Positions 7,747 to 16,131 of a stretch of 25,782 nt of DNA are shown in pieces. This DNA comes from an uncultured bacterium (GTDB lineage: Bacteria > Bacillota > Clostridia > Lachnospirales > Lachnospiraceae): the NCBI GenBank assembly GCA_947088515.1, contig CAMUHA010000018.1, forward strand, positions 1 to 25,782, given 5' to 3'. The notes under the pieces are model-generated. The model saw only the letters and a program-made list of their open reading frames with translations, had not been told where the DNA came from and did not search any database. Every line of letters begins with the position of its first letter. Position 1 is the stretch's first letter. A program made the translations under genes and the position numbers.

Positions 7747-8142
7747 TCAATCGAATAAAAGCTCGTCAACCGTCACAAATTCATACCCTTTGCTTTCAAG
7801 TTCATCAACAATTTTTAAAGCCGCTGTTATTGTGGATTTATACTGGTCGTGCATCAGTATAATATCATTTTCCCCCACTTTGGCGCAGACATTTTTTACA
7901 ATGCAGGCAGCATCACTACTGCACCAGTCAAGAGGGTCAACAGTCCAAAGCACTGGAAACATATTTAATTCTTTCTCAAATTCTTTATTCCAGCTGCCAT
8001 AAGGCGGACGGATATAAATAGTATCTTCTCCCGTCACCTCTTTAATTACTTCATTTGTCTGTATAATCTCCTGCTTAAAATTCTCCTGATTTTTGCTGGT
8101 AAGCTGGGTATGATTATAAGTATGGTTTCCAATCAGATGGCC
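7747..8142 (-). pseudogene. Polysaccharide deacetylase, C-terminal half (split by insertion)
   Basis: This fragment encodes the second half of a NodB-homology deacetylase: GHLIGNHTYNH (the metal-binding His motif), RPPYGSW, TVDPLDW and IILMHD, in the normal order and ending with a normal C-terminus. It has no start codon or ribosome site of its own; translation upstream in the same frame meets a stop inside the inserted DNA. Its missing first half, with TFDDGP, is 9.9 kb away at 18004-18300 on the same strand. Rejoining at the duplicated CC gives a continuous frame through KIHEDGHLIGNH. The ancestral enzyme probably removed acetyl groups from peptidoglycan or another envelope glycan. Confidence 0.9.
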
Positions 8143-8164
8143 TGCTTGTGTTCCAATAATGACA
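8143..8164 (+). repeat. Left terminal inverted repeat of the inserted segment
   Basis: Read inward from the CC at 8141-8142, the end begins TGCTTGTG and closes with TAATGACA. Sixteen of 22 positions match the right end read inward, including all of the last eight. Confidence 0.7.
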
Positions 8165-8191
8165 TACGGAAACTAAAACGACTCCTTACAG

Positions 8192-8425
8192 TCATTCTTC
8201 TGCAATATGTTCTATGTATTCTTTCAGACAGTCCATAAGGGTCAAGTCTGTATCTGAAAAACTGAGTTTGACAACATAATCTCCTTGTTTATAAACATAG
8301 GGATTTTTTATCTGCCGGATAAACTCCTGCCTTTTTTCTTCCGCGCTTAAGCTGTTGTCTATTGATACTTCCCGGATATCCATCAGGTCTTCCCGGCATA
8401 CGCTGCGGATATCCATATTTTTCAT
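8192..8425 (-). CDS. DUF6870-like small protein of integrative elements
   Basis: The 77-residue product contains MDIRSVCREDLMDIREVSID, then a block RQIKNPYVYKQGDYVVKLSF, and ends shortly after. From memory this resembles the small DUF6870 proteins encoded in Firmicutes integrative and conjugative elements; their function is unknown. The stop codon lies 28 bp from the left terminal repeat, where accessory or recombination genes often sit. The same frame continues upstream to about 8512 (FLEQDALISPKEREKM) without a good start, and a strong ribosome site occurs further up in another frame, so the gene may be the intact tail of a longer broken gene. The start given here is the best in-frame ATG, with only a weak GCGGG site. 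The family name is from recall and is uncertain. Confidence 0.55.
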   Translation of the reverse strand: MKNMDIRSVCREDLMDIREVSIDNSLSAEEKRQEFIRQIKNPYVYKQGDYVVKLSFSDTDLTLMDCLKEYIEHIAEE

Positions 8426-8585
8426 TTTTTCCCGCTCTTTTGGGGATATAAGTGCATCCTGTTCCAAAAATTGTGCTCCAAGGGTTTTTAATAATATATT
8501 CCCGGAACACAATCTTTATACGTAACAAGACAGAGAGGCGACTCCGCCTTCCCTGCCTTAAATATTCAACGGGCAAAGGCTCCAT
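8426..8585 (-). pseudogene. Possible broken 5' part of the adjacent small gene
   Basis: An excellent ribosome site (GGAGGAAAACGAT then ATG) at 8585 opens a frame beginning MEPLPVEYLRQGRRSRLSVL and continuing through VFREYIIKNPW. This frame then overlaps the DUF6870-like gene in a different phase and becomes implausible. The simplest reading is a frameshift that separated one gene into two frames, but the first part could also be a separate short basic protein of unknown function. Confidence 0.35.
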
Positions 8586-8659
8586 ATCGTTTTCCTCCTC
8601 TGCCCGCATATAAAACAATTATCCTGTATCAGTAATTAATTATCTAATGGATTAAAACA

Positions 8660-11600
8660 TCAATTCTTATCATAAATTTCCCCATGCAATTCCTGCAGGG
8701 ATTTCACTTCGCTGCTTTCATGGGTTTTCAGGTAATGGATTCCCTCAGCCGCCACTCTCGCCGCTGCAACAGTGGTAATATACGGCGCTTTTGCCTTGAT
8801 TGCCGCTTTTCTAAGATAGCTGTCATCATAAATACTATCTTTTCCCACCGGAGAATTGATAACAAGGTCAAAATCCCCATTAGTAATCATATCTCCTACA
8901 TTTGGACGGCCTTCAAACAATTTCTTTGCCTTTACTGCCGGAATTCCTGCCGAGTTAATTAAATCACAGGTTCCGCTTGTGGCTACAATCTTAAATCCGT
9001 CACCTGCCAGGCTTCTGGCAACTTCCACCACTTCATCCTTATCTTTTTTGTTGACAGAAATTAAAACCGTTCCCTCCACAGGCAGCTTTGACTGTACTGC
9101 TTCCTGTGCCTTGAAATAAGCCTCCCCATAAGAACGGGACAGTCCCAGCACTTCACCGGTAGAACGCATTTCCGGACCAAGAATTGGGTCAACCTCCGGA
9201 AACATATTAAAGGGGAAAACGGCTTCCTTGACTCCATAATTGGGAATCTCCTGCTCCTTTAAACCGGAAATGGGAGAAGGGCGTCCTGTAATTTCTGAAG
9301 TAATTATATCTGTGGCAAGAGGCACCATGCGGATATTGCAGACTTTTGACACCAGCGGAACAGTTCGGGACGCTCTTGGGTTGGCTTCCAGCACAAAAAC
9401 TTTTCCATTTTCAATGGCATACTGCATGTTCATCAGCCCCTTTACGTGCATTTCCTCTGCAATTTTTCTCGTATACTCCTTAATGGTTTCCACATTTTCT
9501 GCCGGAATGTGAACAGAAGGAATAATACAAGCCGAGTCACCAGAATGAATGCCTGCCAGTTCAATATGCTCCATTACTGCCGGCACAAAGGCATGTTCCC
9601 CATCACTGATGGCATCTGCCTCACACTCTAAGGCATGATTCAAAAACCGGTCAATGAGAATCGGACGGTCCGGCGTAACTCCTACCGCCGCATTCATATA
9701 TTCTGTCATGCTCTTGTTATCATAAACCACTTCCATTCCTCTTCCGCCAAGCACATAAGAAGGGCGCACCATCACCGGATATCCAATCTTTTCCGCAATA
9801 GCAAGAGCTTCCTCCACTGTTGTTGCCATTCCTGACTCCGGCATGGGAATATCCAGTTTTTCCATCATTTCGCGGAACTGGTCCCTGTCTTCCGCCAAAT
9901 CAATTACAGAGGGAGACGTTCCCAGAATCCTGACACCATTTTCTTCCAGTTCAGAGGCTAGGTTTAAAGGTGTCTGTCCGCCAAACTGTGCAATCACCCC
10001 AATAGGGTTTTCTTTTTTGTAAATACTTAAAACATCCTCCAGCGTAAGAGGCTCAAAATACAGTTTATCAGAAGTATCATAATCCGTTGACACTGTTTCC
10101 GGGTTACAGTTTACAATAATTGTTTCAAATCCCAACTTTTTAAGAGCCATAGCCGCATGTACGCAGCAATAATCAAACTCAATCCCCTGGCCAATCCGGT
10201 TAGGACCCCCGCCCAGAATCATAATCTTTGGTTTGTCAGTGTTCACCAGGTTTTTATCCGGCGCATTGTAGGTGGAATAATAATAGGCGCTGTTTTGGGT
10301 TCCGCTTACATGAACTCCTTCCCAGGACTCCTCCACACCAAGAGATAAACGATGGTTTCGGACTTCCTCTTCTTTAATTTCCAGAAGCTGACTTATATAT
10401 TTGTCAGAAAAACCATCTTTTTTGGCAGCAATAAGCATTTCGTCTGCCGGAAGACCGCCCTTGTATTTAAGAAGGGCTTCCTCTTCTTCCACCAGCTCTT
10501 TCATCTGTTCAATAAAATATGTCTTTACTTTGGTAATCTCTGTAATTTCCTCTACAGAAGCGCCTTTGCGAAGCGCTTCATACATCAGGAAATGCCGCTC
10601 GCTTGAAGGCGTTATCAGGCGGTGAAGCAGCTCTTCCTTTGAAAGAGTATCAAAGTCCCTGGCATGTCCCAGTCCGTAACGCCCGGTTTCCAGAGAACGG
10701 ATTGCTTTCTGGAAAGCTTCTTTATACGTCTTTCCAATGCTCATAACCTCGCCTACTGCACGCATCTGGGTTCCCAGTTTATCTTCCACCCCTTTAAATT
10801 TTTCAAAGGCCCAGCGTGCAAACTTAATCACCACATAATCTCCGTCCGGCACATATTTGTCCAATGTGCCATACTTTCCACAGGGAATATCCTTTAAGGT
10901 GAGGCCTGCTGCCAGCATAGCGGAAACCAGTGCAATAGGAAATCCTGTGGCCTTAGACGCTAACGCGGATGAGCGGGAGGTACGGGGATTGATTTCAATG
11001 ACAATGATACGGTCTGTCACAGGGTCATGGGCAAACTGCACATTGGTCCCTCCAATTACCTGTACAGACTCCACAATTTTATACGCCTGTTCCTGCAGTC
11101 TTGCCTGGCAATCTTTGGAAATCGTAAGCATAGGCGCTGAACAGAAGGAGTCTCCTGTGTGCACACCCAAAGGGTCAATATTCTCAATAAAGCAAACGGT
11201 GATGATATTGTTTTCGGCATCCCGGACTACTTCCAGTTCCAGCTCTTCCCATCCCAAAATAGATTCTTCTACCAGAACCTGGCCCACCAGACTCGCCTGC
11301 AGCCCTCTTGCGCAGACCGTTTTCAATTCTTCTTTATTATATACCAGACCGCCTCCGGCGCCGCCCATGGTGTAGGCCGGACGGAGCACTACCGGATAGC
11401 CAAGCTTTTCTGCAATGGCAAGGGCCTCTTCAACCGAATAAGCCACCTCGCTACGGGCCATTTCAATGCCAAGACTGTTCATGGTCTTTTTAAACTCTAT
11501 GCGGTCTTCCCCCCGCTCAATGGCATCCACCTGCACTCCGATAACCTTTACATTATATTTTTCCAGAACTCCCGCCTTGTGTAATTCTGCACACAAATTA

Positions 11601-11887
11601 AGCCCTGACTGTCCTCCAAGATTTGGAAGCAAGGCATCCGGGCGCTCCTTTGCAATAATCTGTGTCAGACGGTCCACATTTAAAGGCTCAATATAGGTCA
11701 CATCTGCTGTCTCCGGGTCTGTCATAATAGTTGCCGGATTGGAATTAACCAGCACAATCTGATATCCCAGCTTTCGCAGCGCTTTACAGGCCTGTGTTCC
11801 TGAATAATCAAACTCGCAGGCCTGCCCTATGATAATCGGCCCTGAACCAATAATCAACACTTTATTTATATCTGTCCTTTTCGGCAT
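8660..11887 (-). CDS. carB: Carbamoyl-phosphate synthase large subunit
   Basis: This 1075-residue protein has full family length. It makes carbamoyl phosphate from bicarbonate, ATP and glutamine-derived ammonia for pyrimidine and arginine synthesis. The first ATP-grasp half starts MPKRTDINKVLIIGSGPI and has RPAYTMGGAGGG. An oligomerisation region follows, then the second half with KIMILGGGPNRIGQGIEFDY and RPSYVLGGRGMEVV. The C-terminal regulatory (MGS-like) domain contains VATSGTCDLINSAG. All expected blocks are present and it looks functional. The start follows AGGAGG; an ATG 24 bases upstream (11911) has no such site. The glutaminase subunit gene carA is absent on either side, which is unusual, and the gene lies inside the inserted segment. 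No other pyrimidine or arginine gene is in the window. Confidence 0.95.
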   Translation of the reverse strand: MPKRTDINKVLIIGSGPIIIGQACEFDYSGTQACKALRKLGYQIVLVNSNPATIMTDPETADVTYIEPLNVDRLTQIIAKERPDALLPNLGGQSGLNLCAELHKAGVLEKYNVKVIGVQVDAIERGEDRIEFKKTMNSLGIEMARSEVAYSVEEALAIAEKLGYPVVLRPAYTMGGAGGGLVYNKEELKTVCARGLQASLVGQVLVEESILGWEELELEVVRDAENNIITVCFIENIDPLGVHTGDSFCSAPMLTISKDCQARLQEQAYKIVESVQVIGGTNVQFAHDPVTDRIIVIEINPRTSRSSALASKATGFPIALVSAMLAAGLTLKDIPCGKYGTLDKYVPDGDYVVIKFARWAFEKFKGVEDKLGTQMRAVGEVMSIGKTYKEAFQKAIRSLETGRYGLGHARDFDTLSKEELLHRLITPSSERHFLMYEALRKGASVEEITEITKVKTYFIEQMKELVEEEEALLKYKGGLPADEMLIAAKKDGFSDKYISQLLEIKEEEVRNHRLSLGVEESWEGVHVSGTQNSAYYYSTYNAPDKNLVNTDKPKIMILGGGPNRIGQGIEFDYCCVHAAMALKKLGFETIIVNCNPETVSTDYDTSDKLYFEPLTLEDVLSIYKKENPIGVIAQFGGQTPLNLASELEENGVRILGTSPSVIDLAEDRDQFREMMEKLDIPMPESGMATTVEEALAIAEKIGYPVMVRPSYVLGGRGMEVVYDNKSMTEYMNAAVGVTPDRPILIDRFLNHALECEADAISDGEHAFVPAVMEHIELAGIHSGDSACIIPSVHIPAENVETIKEYTRKIAEEMHVKGLMNMQYAIENGKVFVLEANPRASRTVPLVSKVCNIRMVPLATDIITSEITGRPSPISGLKEQEIPNYGVKEAVFPFNMFPEVDPILGPEMRSTGEVLGLSRSYGEAYFKAQEAVQSKLPVEGTVLISVNKKDKDEVVEVARSLAGDGFKIVATSGTCDLINSAGIPAVKAKKLFEGRPNVGDMITNGDFDLVINSPVGKDSIYDDSYLRKAAIKAKAPYITTVAAARVAAEGIHYLKTHESSEVKSLQELHGEIYDKN

Positions 11888-11931
11888 AAAAAGCCCTCCT
11901 GACTTCTGCAAAATTTATCCTTCTTTGCATC

Positions 11932-11961
11932 ATTCTATCATTACATTAGGAAAAGTGTCAA
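11932..11961 (-). promoter_or_regulatory. Promoter of carB
   Basis: On the minus strand, TTGACA (11961-11956), an 18-bp spacer and TAGAAT (11937-11932) lie 44 bp before the start codon. I saw no attenuator hairpin, arginine box or PyrR-type leader in the short 5' region. Confidence 0.65.
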
Positions 11962-12042
11962 TTCGTTCCTGAAGCTTTCTTTTTACTGTAAATCTGTATC
12001 TGTCCCTTATTTCTTTAAAACGACCTTACAAATATGCGATAC

Positions 12043-12071
12043 TCGACTTTTCAAATACTTCATGGTAGAAT
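12043..12071 (+). promoter_or_regulatory. Promoter of the NatAB-like exporter operon
   Basis: TCGACT (12043-12048), a 17-bp spacer and TAGAAT (12066-12071) lie 32 bp before the first gene. The -10 box sits within a small inverted repeat (ATGGT...ACCAT), which might be a regulator site. The TTAAC repeats seen before the second exporter are not present here. Confidence 0.5.
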
Positions 12072-12103
12072 AAGACCATACTTTTTAACAGGAGGAAAGC
12101 TTT

Positions 12104-12994
12104 ATGAGGCTTGAATTGAAAAACATACACAAAAGCTTTGGAGAAAAACAAGTGTTAACCGGCATCTCTTTTTCCGCCCAAAGCGGCAGGGCCTTTGGTC
12201 TGCTTGGCAGAAACGGAGCTGGTAAAACTACCACCATACGCATTTTAATGAATGTGTTTCCGTCAGATGAGGGGAATATTTTAATAGACGGCCATCCTGT
12301 AGATTACGCCCGGACAGGTATTGGATATCTGCCTGAGGAAAGAGGTCTTTATCCCAAAAAGAAAATCACAGACCAACTAGTCTACTTTGCCCAGCTGAAA
12401 GGAATGAAGTATTCTGATGCAACAACTGCCATTGACTACTATCTGGAGCGTCTTAACATGGCAGAACACCGCAATAAACGTCTTGATACACTCTCAAAAG
12501 GAAATCAGCAGAAAATTCAGTTAATCACTGCTCTTGCCCACAATCCCGACATTGTTATCCTGGACGAACCCTTTTCCGGCCTTGACCCTGTCAATGCAAT
12601 GCTTTTAAAAGATGTGGTAAAAGAAGAAATTGCAAAAGGCAAAATCGTCCTCTTTTCCAGCCATCAAATGAATTATATTGAAGAATTCTGTGACAGCATT
12701 GCAATTTTGAACAAAGGGAAAATCGTCCTTTACGGCGACCTGCATGATATCAAGAGAAATTATACAAGAGATAAACTTCTTGTCCGCTCCAGGGATATAG
12801 ACAATATTTTAAAAGCTTCTATACCCGGCGCCATGGAAAAGACGCCTGACGGGGATGCCCTTCTCATCCGTCTTCCTTCTCCGGATATGAAGCAACAGAC
12901 AATGAATCTGCTGACCGGACAGTTTGATATTGATGAAATCAAGGTTTTTGAACCCTCTTTAAATGATATCTTTGTTGAGTATGCAGGTGAATAA
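12104..12994 (+). CDS. ABC transporter ATPase, NatA/YhaQ-like
   Basis: The 296-residue cytoplasmic ATPase powers the permease encoded next. The Walker A motif is GLLGRNGAGKTT (Lys41), the ABC signature is LSKGNQQK, Walker B is IVILDEPFSGLDP, and the switch histidine is in SSHQM. About 80 residues follow the nucleotide-binding domain, as in the DUF4162-type C-terminus of NatA-like proteins. Members of this group are linked to export of sodium, drugs or peptides; the substrate here is unknown. A strong ribosome site (AGGAGG) precedes the start. It is the first gene of the exporter and two-component module, and is divergent from carB. Confidence 0.88.
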   Translation: MRLELKNIHKSFGEKQVLTGISFSAQSGRAFGLLGRNGAGKTTTIRILMNVFPSDEGNILIDGHPVDYARTGIGYLPEERGLYPKKKITDQLVYFAQLKGMKYSDATTAIDYYLERLNMAEHRNKRLDTLSKGNQQKIQLITALAHNPDIVILDEPFSGLDPVNAMLLKDVVKEEIAKGKIVLFSSHQMNYIEEFCDSIAILNKGKIVLYGDLHDIKRNYTRDKLLVRSRDIDNILKASIPGAMEKTPDGDALLIRLPSPDMKQQTMNLLTGQFDIDEIKVFEPSLNDIFVEYAGE

Positions 12995-13030
12995 ATACAA
13001 CAGAAATGGAACTTATTACATGAGGAGTTA

Positions 13031-13115
13031 AGATTGAAAATTAAAAATTTCAATCTGGAGATTTGTGCTGCACACAAAGTCTCCGGCTTTGGAAAGGAGC
13101 ATGGTTATTATTATG
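13031..13115 (+). repeat. Leader repeat, copy 1, upstream of the NatB-like permease
   Basis: This 85-bp sequence recurs at 21418-21503 in the opposite orientation with roughly 88% identity by eye. It contains a first inverted repeat (GATTGAAA...TTTCAATC), a second hairpin (GGAGATTTGTG with CACAAAGTCTCC), then the Shine-Dalgarno AAAGGAG and the start-codon region. The two ATGs it contains (13101 and 13113) are in the same frame, as in copy 2. TCTCC could alternatively pair with GGAG of the ribosome site. Confidence 0.8.
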
Positions 13116-14378
13116 AATCAATTTAAAACTATATTAAAATTTGAATTACAGGGGTATTTTAAAAATAAAATTTTTGTAGGCGTTACCTTCTTTCTCGTAG
13201 CAGTCATTGCCCTGATTATGTTTTTTCCAAGAATCAAACCCCTTTTTGCAGGCGAAAAAAAGGAAACGGCAAAACTCCCTATTATGCTGATTGCCCTTGA
13301 TGCCGAAAGCACAAGCAGCACGATGGACCATGGGAGAGAATCTTCCCAAAGTATGATGGAGTTTTTTACATCCGCCTTTTCTGACTATGATATCCGTATA
13401 GCAGAAGGCGGACTTGAGGACATCAAAAACCAGATTTCTTCCGGGGAAGCCAAATGTGCTTTTGTCCTCCACAGTCTTACCTCTTATACTTACTATGTGG
13501 AAAATCTGTCTATGTATGATAACAACACTTCCATTGCTGACAATGTTCTGCAAAGTATTTATCAAATAAACGCAATGACGCAAAGTGGACTGTCTCTTAA
13601 TGAAGCGGAACGGATTCTCCAAATACCAGTTGAACATACTACCGAAAGCCTTGGCAAAGACCAGATGCAAAATTTCTTTTACACTTATATTATGATATTT
13701 GCTCTGTATATGGTAATCCTTCTTTATGGGCAGATGGTGGCAACCAATGTTGCCTCTGAAAAAAGCTCAAGGGCAATGGAACTTTTAATTACCAGCGCCA
13801 AACCTGCATCCATGATGTTTGGCAAAGTAATTGCCTCCTGTATAGCAGGTCTGCTTCAGCTTGTGTGCGTTTTTGGCTCAGCATTTTTGTTTTTTAATTT
13901 AAACAGAGGAGAATGGGGCGGCAACCAAACGATTAACTCCATTTTTAACATGCCCCTTGACCTTTTAATTTATATGCTTTTGTTTTTTATACTTGGCTTT
14001 TTTATGTACGCGTTTATGTTTGGCGCCATTGGTTCCACGGCTTCCAAGCTGGAAGATATCAATACTTCGGTTATGCCTGTTACCCTGGTTTTCATTGCCA
14101 GCTTTTTGGTTGTAATTATGTCCATGACAGAAGGAAACGTGGACAGCGCCCTTATGAAGGTATGCTCCTACCTTCCTTTTACCTCCCCCATGGCTATGTT
14201 TACCCGTATTGCAATGAGCACAGTGCCTTTTTATCAGGTCGCATTATCTGTGGCCATTCTGATAGGCTCTGTTATTGGTGTAGGCATTCTTTCAGCTAAA
14301 ATATACCGGGTAGGCGTTCTTCTCTATGGCACCACTCCCAAAATAGGCGCAATGCTAAAATCTGTCTGGAAGGCATAA
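13113..14378 (+). CDS. ABC-2 type permease, NatB/YhaP-like
   Basis: The 421-residue membrane protein begins with one membrane segment (VGVTFFLVAVIALIMFF), then an external domain of roughly 170 residues, then five or so closely spaced membrane segments, the usual ABC-2 exporter layout of NatB-like proteins. It pairs with the ATPase gene upstream. The start is MNQFKTILKF, but an in-frame ATG 12 bases earlier (13101) sits immediately after AAGGAG; spacing from that site is 13 bases for the chosen start. The leader is a repeated element shared with the ROK kinase gene. The regulator gene follows after three bases, so these are probably co-transcribed. Substrate unknown. Confidence 0.85.
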   Translation: MNQFKTILKFELQGYFKNKIFVGVTFFLVAVIALIMFFPRIKPLFAGEKKETAKLPIMLIALDAESTSSTMDHGRESSQSMMEFFTSAFSDYDIRIAEGGLEDIKNQISSGEAKCAFVLHSLTSYTYYVENLSMYDNNTSIADNVLQSIYQINAMTQSGLSLNEAERILQIPVEHTTESLGKDQMQNFFYTYIMIFALYMVILLYGQMVATNVASEKSSRAMELLITSAKPASMMFGKVIASCIAGLLQLVCVFGSAFLFFNLNRGEWGGNQTINSIFNMPLDLLIYMLLFFILGFFMYAFMFGAIGSTASKLEDINTSVMPVTLVFIASFLVVIMSMTEGNVDSALMKVCSYLPFTSPMAMFTRIAMSTVPFYQVALSVAILIGSVIGVGILSAKIYRVGVLLYGTTPKIGAMLKSVWKA

Positions 14379-14381
14379 ATA

Positions 14382-15059
14382 GTGGGTTCTTTTATGAAAA
14401 ATATATTGGTTGTTGATGATGATGTCAGTATAGGAAATATGCTGGAAGAAATACTTACCAAAGAGGGCTATCTGGTTTCCCGTGCTTATTCGGGAACGGA
14501 AGTGCTGCTTTTTCTGTCAAACAAAAGCCCCGATCTGATTTTACTTGACCTGATGCTGCCAGGGCTTGACGGTAAAGCATTGCTTCCCAAAACCCAAGGG
14601 ATTCCTGTAATTATTGTCAGCGCAAAAACGGATGTGCAGGACAAGACAGACTTGCTTTTGGAAGGCGCACAGGATTATATCACCAAGCCTTTTGACATAC
14701 GGGAGCTGCTGGCAAGAATTACCGTGCAGCTCCGCAGCGCCTCCCGTCCGGAAACTGCTTCTTTACTGATTTTTGAAGATATCGTTCTTGATATCCTCAC
14801 CCATACTGTCACTGCCGCAGGCAGTATGGTCCGGCTCACCCGGACAGAATATGCTATCTTAAAGCTTTTAATGCAAAACCCTTCCCAGGTAGTGACCAAA
14901 ACCCTTTTGCTTGAGAGGATTATGGAGGATACACCTGACTGTGTGGAAAGTTCTCTGCGGGTTCATATCAGCAACCTTAGAAAAAAACTGCGGGAAGCTG
15001 GCAACAAAGACTATATTGAGTCTGTCTGGGGCATTGGTTTTAAGATGTGTGAAACCTGA
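14382..15059 (+). CDS. OmpR-family response regulator
   Basis: The protein has a receiver domain with the acidic pocket VVDDD, the phospho-acceptor Asp56 in LILLDLMLPG, and the conserved Lys in ITKPFD. The C-terminal winged-helix DNA-binding domain includes RLTRTEYAILKLL and VESSLRVHISNLRKKL. It probably receives phosphate from the histidine kinase at 17107-17997, although two exporter genes lie between them. I use the GTG at 14382 because GGAAGG lies eight bases upstream within the end of the permease gene; the ATG at 14394 (MKNILVVDDD) is the alternative and removes four residues. Three TTAAC repeats beyond its stop are likely its binding sites. Confidence 0.92.
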   Translation: MGSFMKNILVVDDDVSIGNMLEEILTKEGYLVSRAYSGTEVLLFLSNKSPDLILLDLMLPGLDGKALLPKTQGIPVIIVSAKTDVQDKTDLLLEGAQDYITKPFDIRELLARITVQLRSASRPETASLLIFEDIVLDILTHTVTAAGSMVRLTRTEYAILKLLMQNPSQVVTKTLLLERIMEDTPDCVESSLRVHISNLRKKLREAGNKDYIESVWGIGFKMCET

Positions 15060-15106
15060 TATAAGGTGAACTACACTGGAAAACATAAACACAAAAATAT
15101 TTACAG

Positions 15107-15139
15107 TTTCTTAACTTTTTCCTTAACAGCTTTCTTAAC
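15107..15139 (+). promoter_or_regulatory. Triple direct repeat, probable response-regulator operator
   Basis: TTTCTTAAC (15107-15115), TTCCTTAAC (15119-15127) and TTTCTTAAC (15131-15139) repeat exactly every 12 bp, slightly more than one DNA turn. OmpR-type regulators bind such head-to-tail sites. A -10-like TAAGAT follows at 15150-15155 without a good -35 box, as expected for an activated promoter. Confidence 0.65.
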
Positions 15140-15162
15140 AGATATCAGGTAAGATAACTGAA

Positions 15163-15196
15163 AAGTGCAGGAAGATATATGAGCATAAATGCACTT
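15163..15196 (+). promoter_or_regulatory. Leader hairpin before the BcrA-like gene
   Basis: A perfect 7-bp inverted repeat, AAGTGCA (15163-15169) and TGCACTT (15190-15196), lies between the presumed transcription start and the AAGGAGG ribosome site. It may stabilise the message or tune translation. It lacks a T-tract, so it is not a terminator. Confidence 0.4.
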
Positions 15197-15216
15197 GCAA
15201 AAAGGAGGCTTTATTT

Positions 15217-16131
15217 ATGGATTATGTATTAACTACCAATGCCCTAAGCAAATATTACCGACATTTTAAGGCTTTAAACGGTCTTTCCATGCACATTCCC
15301 AAAGGGGCAATTTACGGATTTGTAGGAAAAAACGGAGCAGGGAAAACCACCCTGATACGGTTAATCTGCGGCCTGCAGCCACCTACCTGCGGGGATTATG
15401 TTTTGTATGGAATCAAAAACACAGACAAGGAAATCGTAAAAGCGCAAAGGCGAATCGGAGCTGTTGTGGAAACCCCTTCTATTTACCTTCAGATGAGTGC
15501 GGAAGACAATTTAAAAATTCAATACAATATTTTAGGACTTCCCTCTTATGAAGGCATTAAAGAACTTTTAAAGCTGGTGGGACTTAGCGATACAGGAAAA
15601 AAGAAAGCGAAAAATTTTTCTCTTGGAATGCGCCAGCGGCTTGGAATTGCTATTGCCCTGTGTGGCGACCCTGATTTTCTGGTACTGGATGAACCTGTTA
15701 ATGGCCTTGACCCACAAGGCATTGTGGAAGTGCGGGAACTGATTTTGAAATTAAACAGAGAACGGAACATTACTGTGCTTATTTCCAGCCATATTCTGGA
15801 TGAACTTTCCCGACTTGCCACTTATTATGGTTTTATTGACAATGGACATATTGTAAAGGAAATCAGCGCCCAGGAGCTGGAAGCGACCTGCAAAAAGTGC
15901 ATCCGTCTGGAAATATCCGACATAAAGGTTTTTGTACAGGTAATGGAAAAGCTGAAGTTGGAATATCGAATTATTTCTGACACCAAAGCAGAAGTTTATG
16001 CAAAATTAACTCCCACAAAACTTGTCCTGTCTCTTGCTAAAGAGGGCTGCGAAGTGCTTTCTTTTAACGAACGCGAGGAAGGTCTGGAAAGTTATTATAT
16101 TAATCTGGTAGGAGGTGACTCAAATGAATAA
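15217..16131 (+). CDS. ABC transporter ATPase, BcrA/lantibiotic-immunity type
   Basis: The 304-residue ATPase has Walker A GFVGKNGAGKTT (Lys43), signature FSLGMRQRLGIA, Walker B FLVLDEPVNGLDP and the switch histidine in SSHIL. The closest group I recognise is BcrA-like ATPases, which help expel or neutralise bacitracin, lantibiotics and related peptides. Its permease gene overlaps its stop codon by eight bases, so the two are translationally coupled. The start follows AAGGAGG. The gene is preceded by a three-repeat operator, so its expression is probably induced by the neighbouring two-component system. The true substrate cannot be read from sequence. Confidence 0.88.
   Translation: MDYVLTTNALSKYYRHFKALNGLSMHIPKGAIYGFVGKNGAGKTTLIRLICGLQPPTCGDYVLYGIKNTDKEIVKAQRRIGAVVETPSIYLQMSAEDNLKIQYNILGLPSYEGIKELLKLVGLSDTGKKKAKNFSLGMRQRLGIAIALCGDPDFLVLDEPVNGLDPQGIVEVRELILKLNRERNITVLISSHILDELSRLATYYGFIDNGHIVKEISAQELEATCKKCIRLEISDIKVFVQVMEKLKLEYRIISDTKAEVYAKLTPTKLVLSLAKEGCEVLSFNEREEGLESYYINLVGGDSNE

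Noticed and set aside
7747..8037. A short independent deacetylase gene starting at an internal ATG (8037)
   Set aside because: It would lack the first two catalytic motifs and has no ribosome site; the split-gene explanation accounts for all of the sequence.
10857..11375. A 172-codon plus-strand frame within carB
   Set aside because: Antisense of a conserved ATP-grasp region; the Ser/Thr-rich translation is an artefact of codon use.
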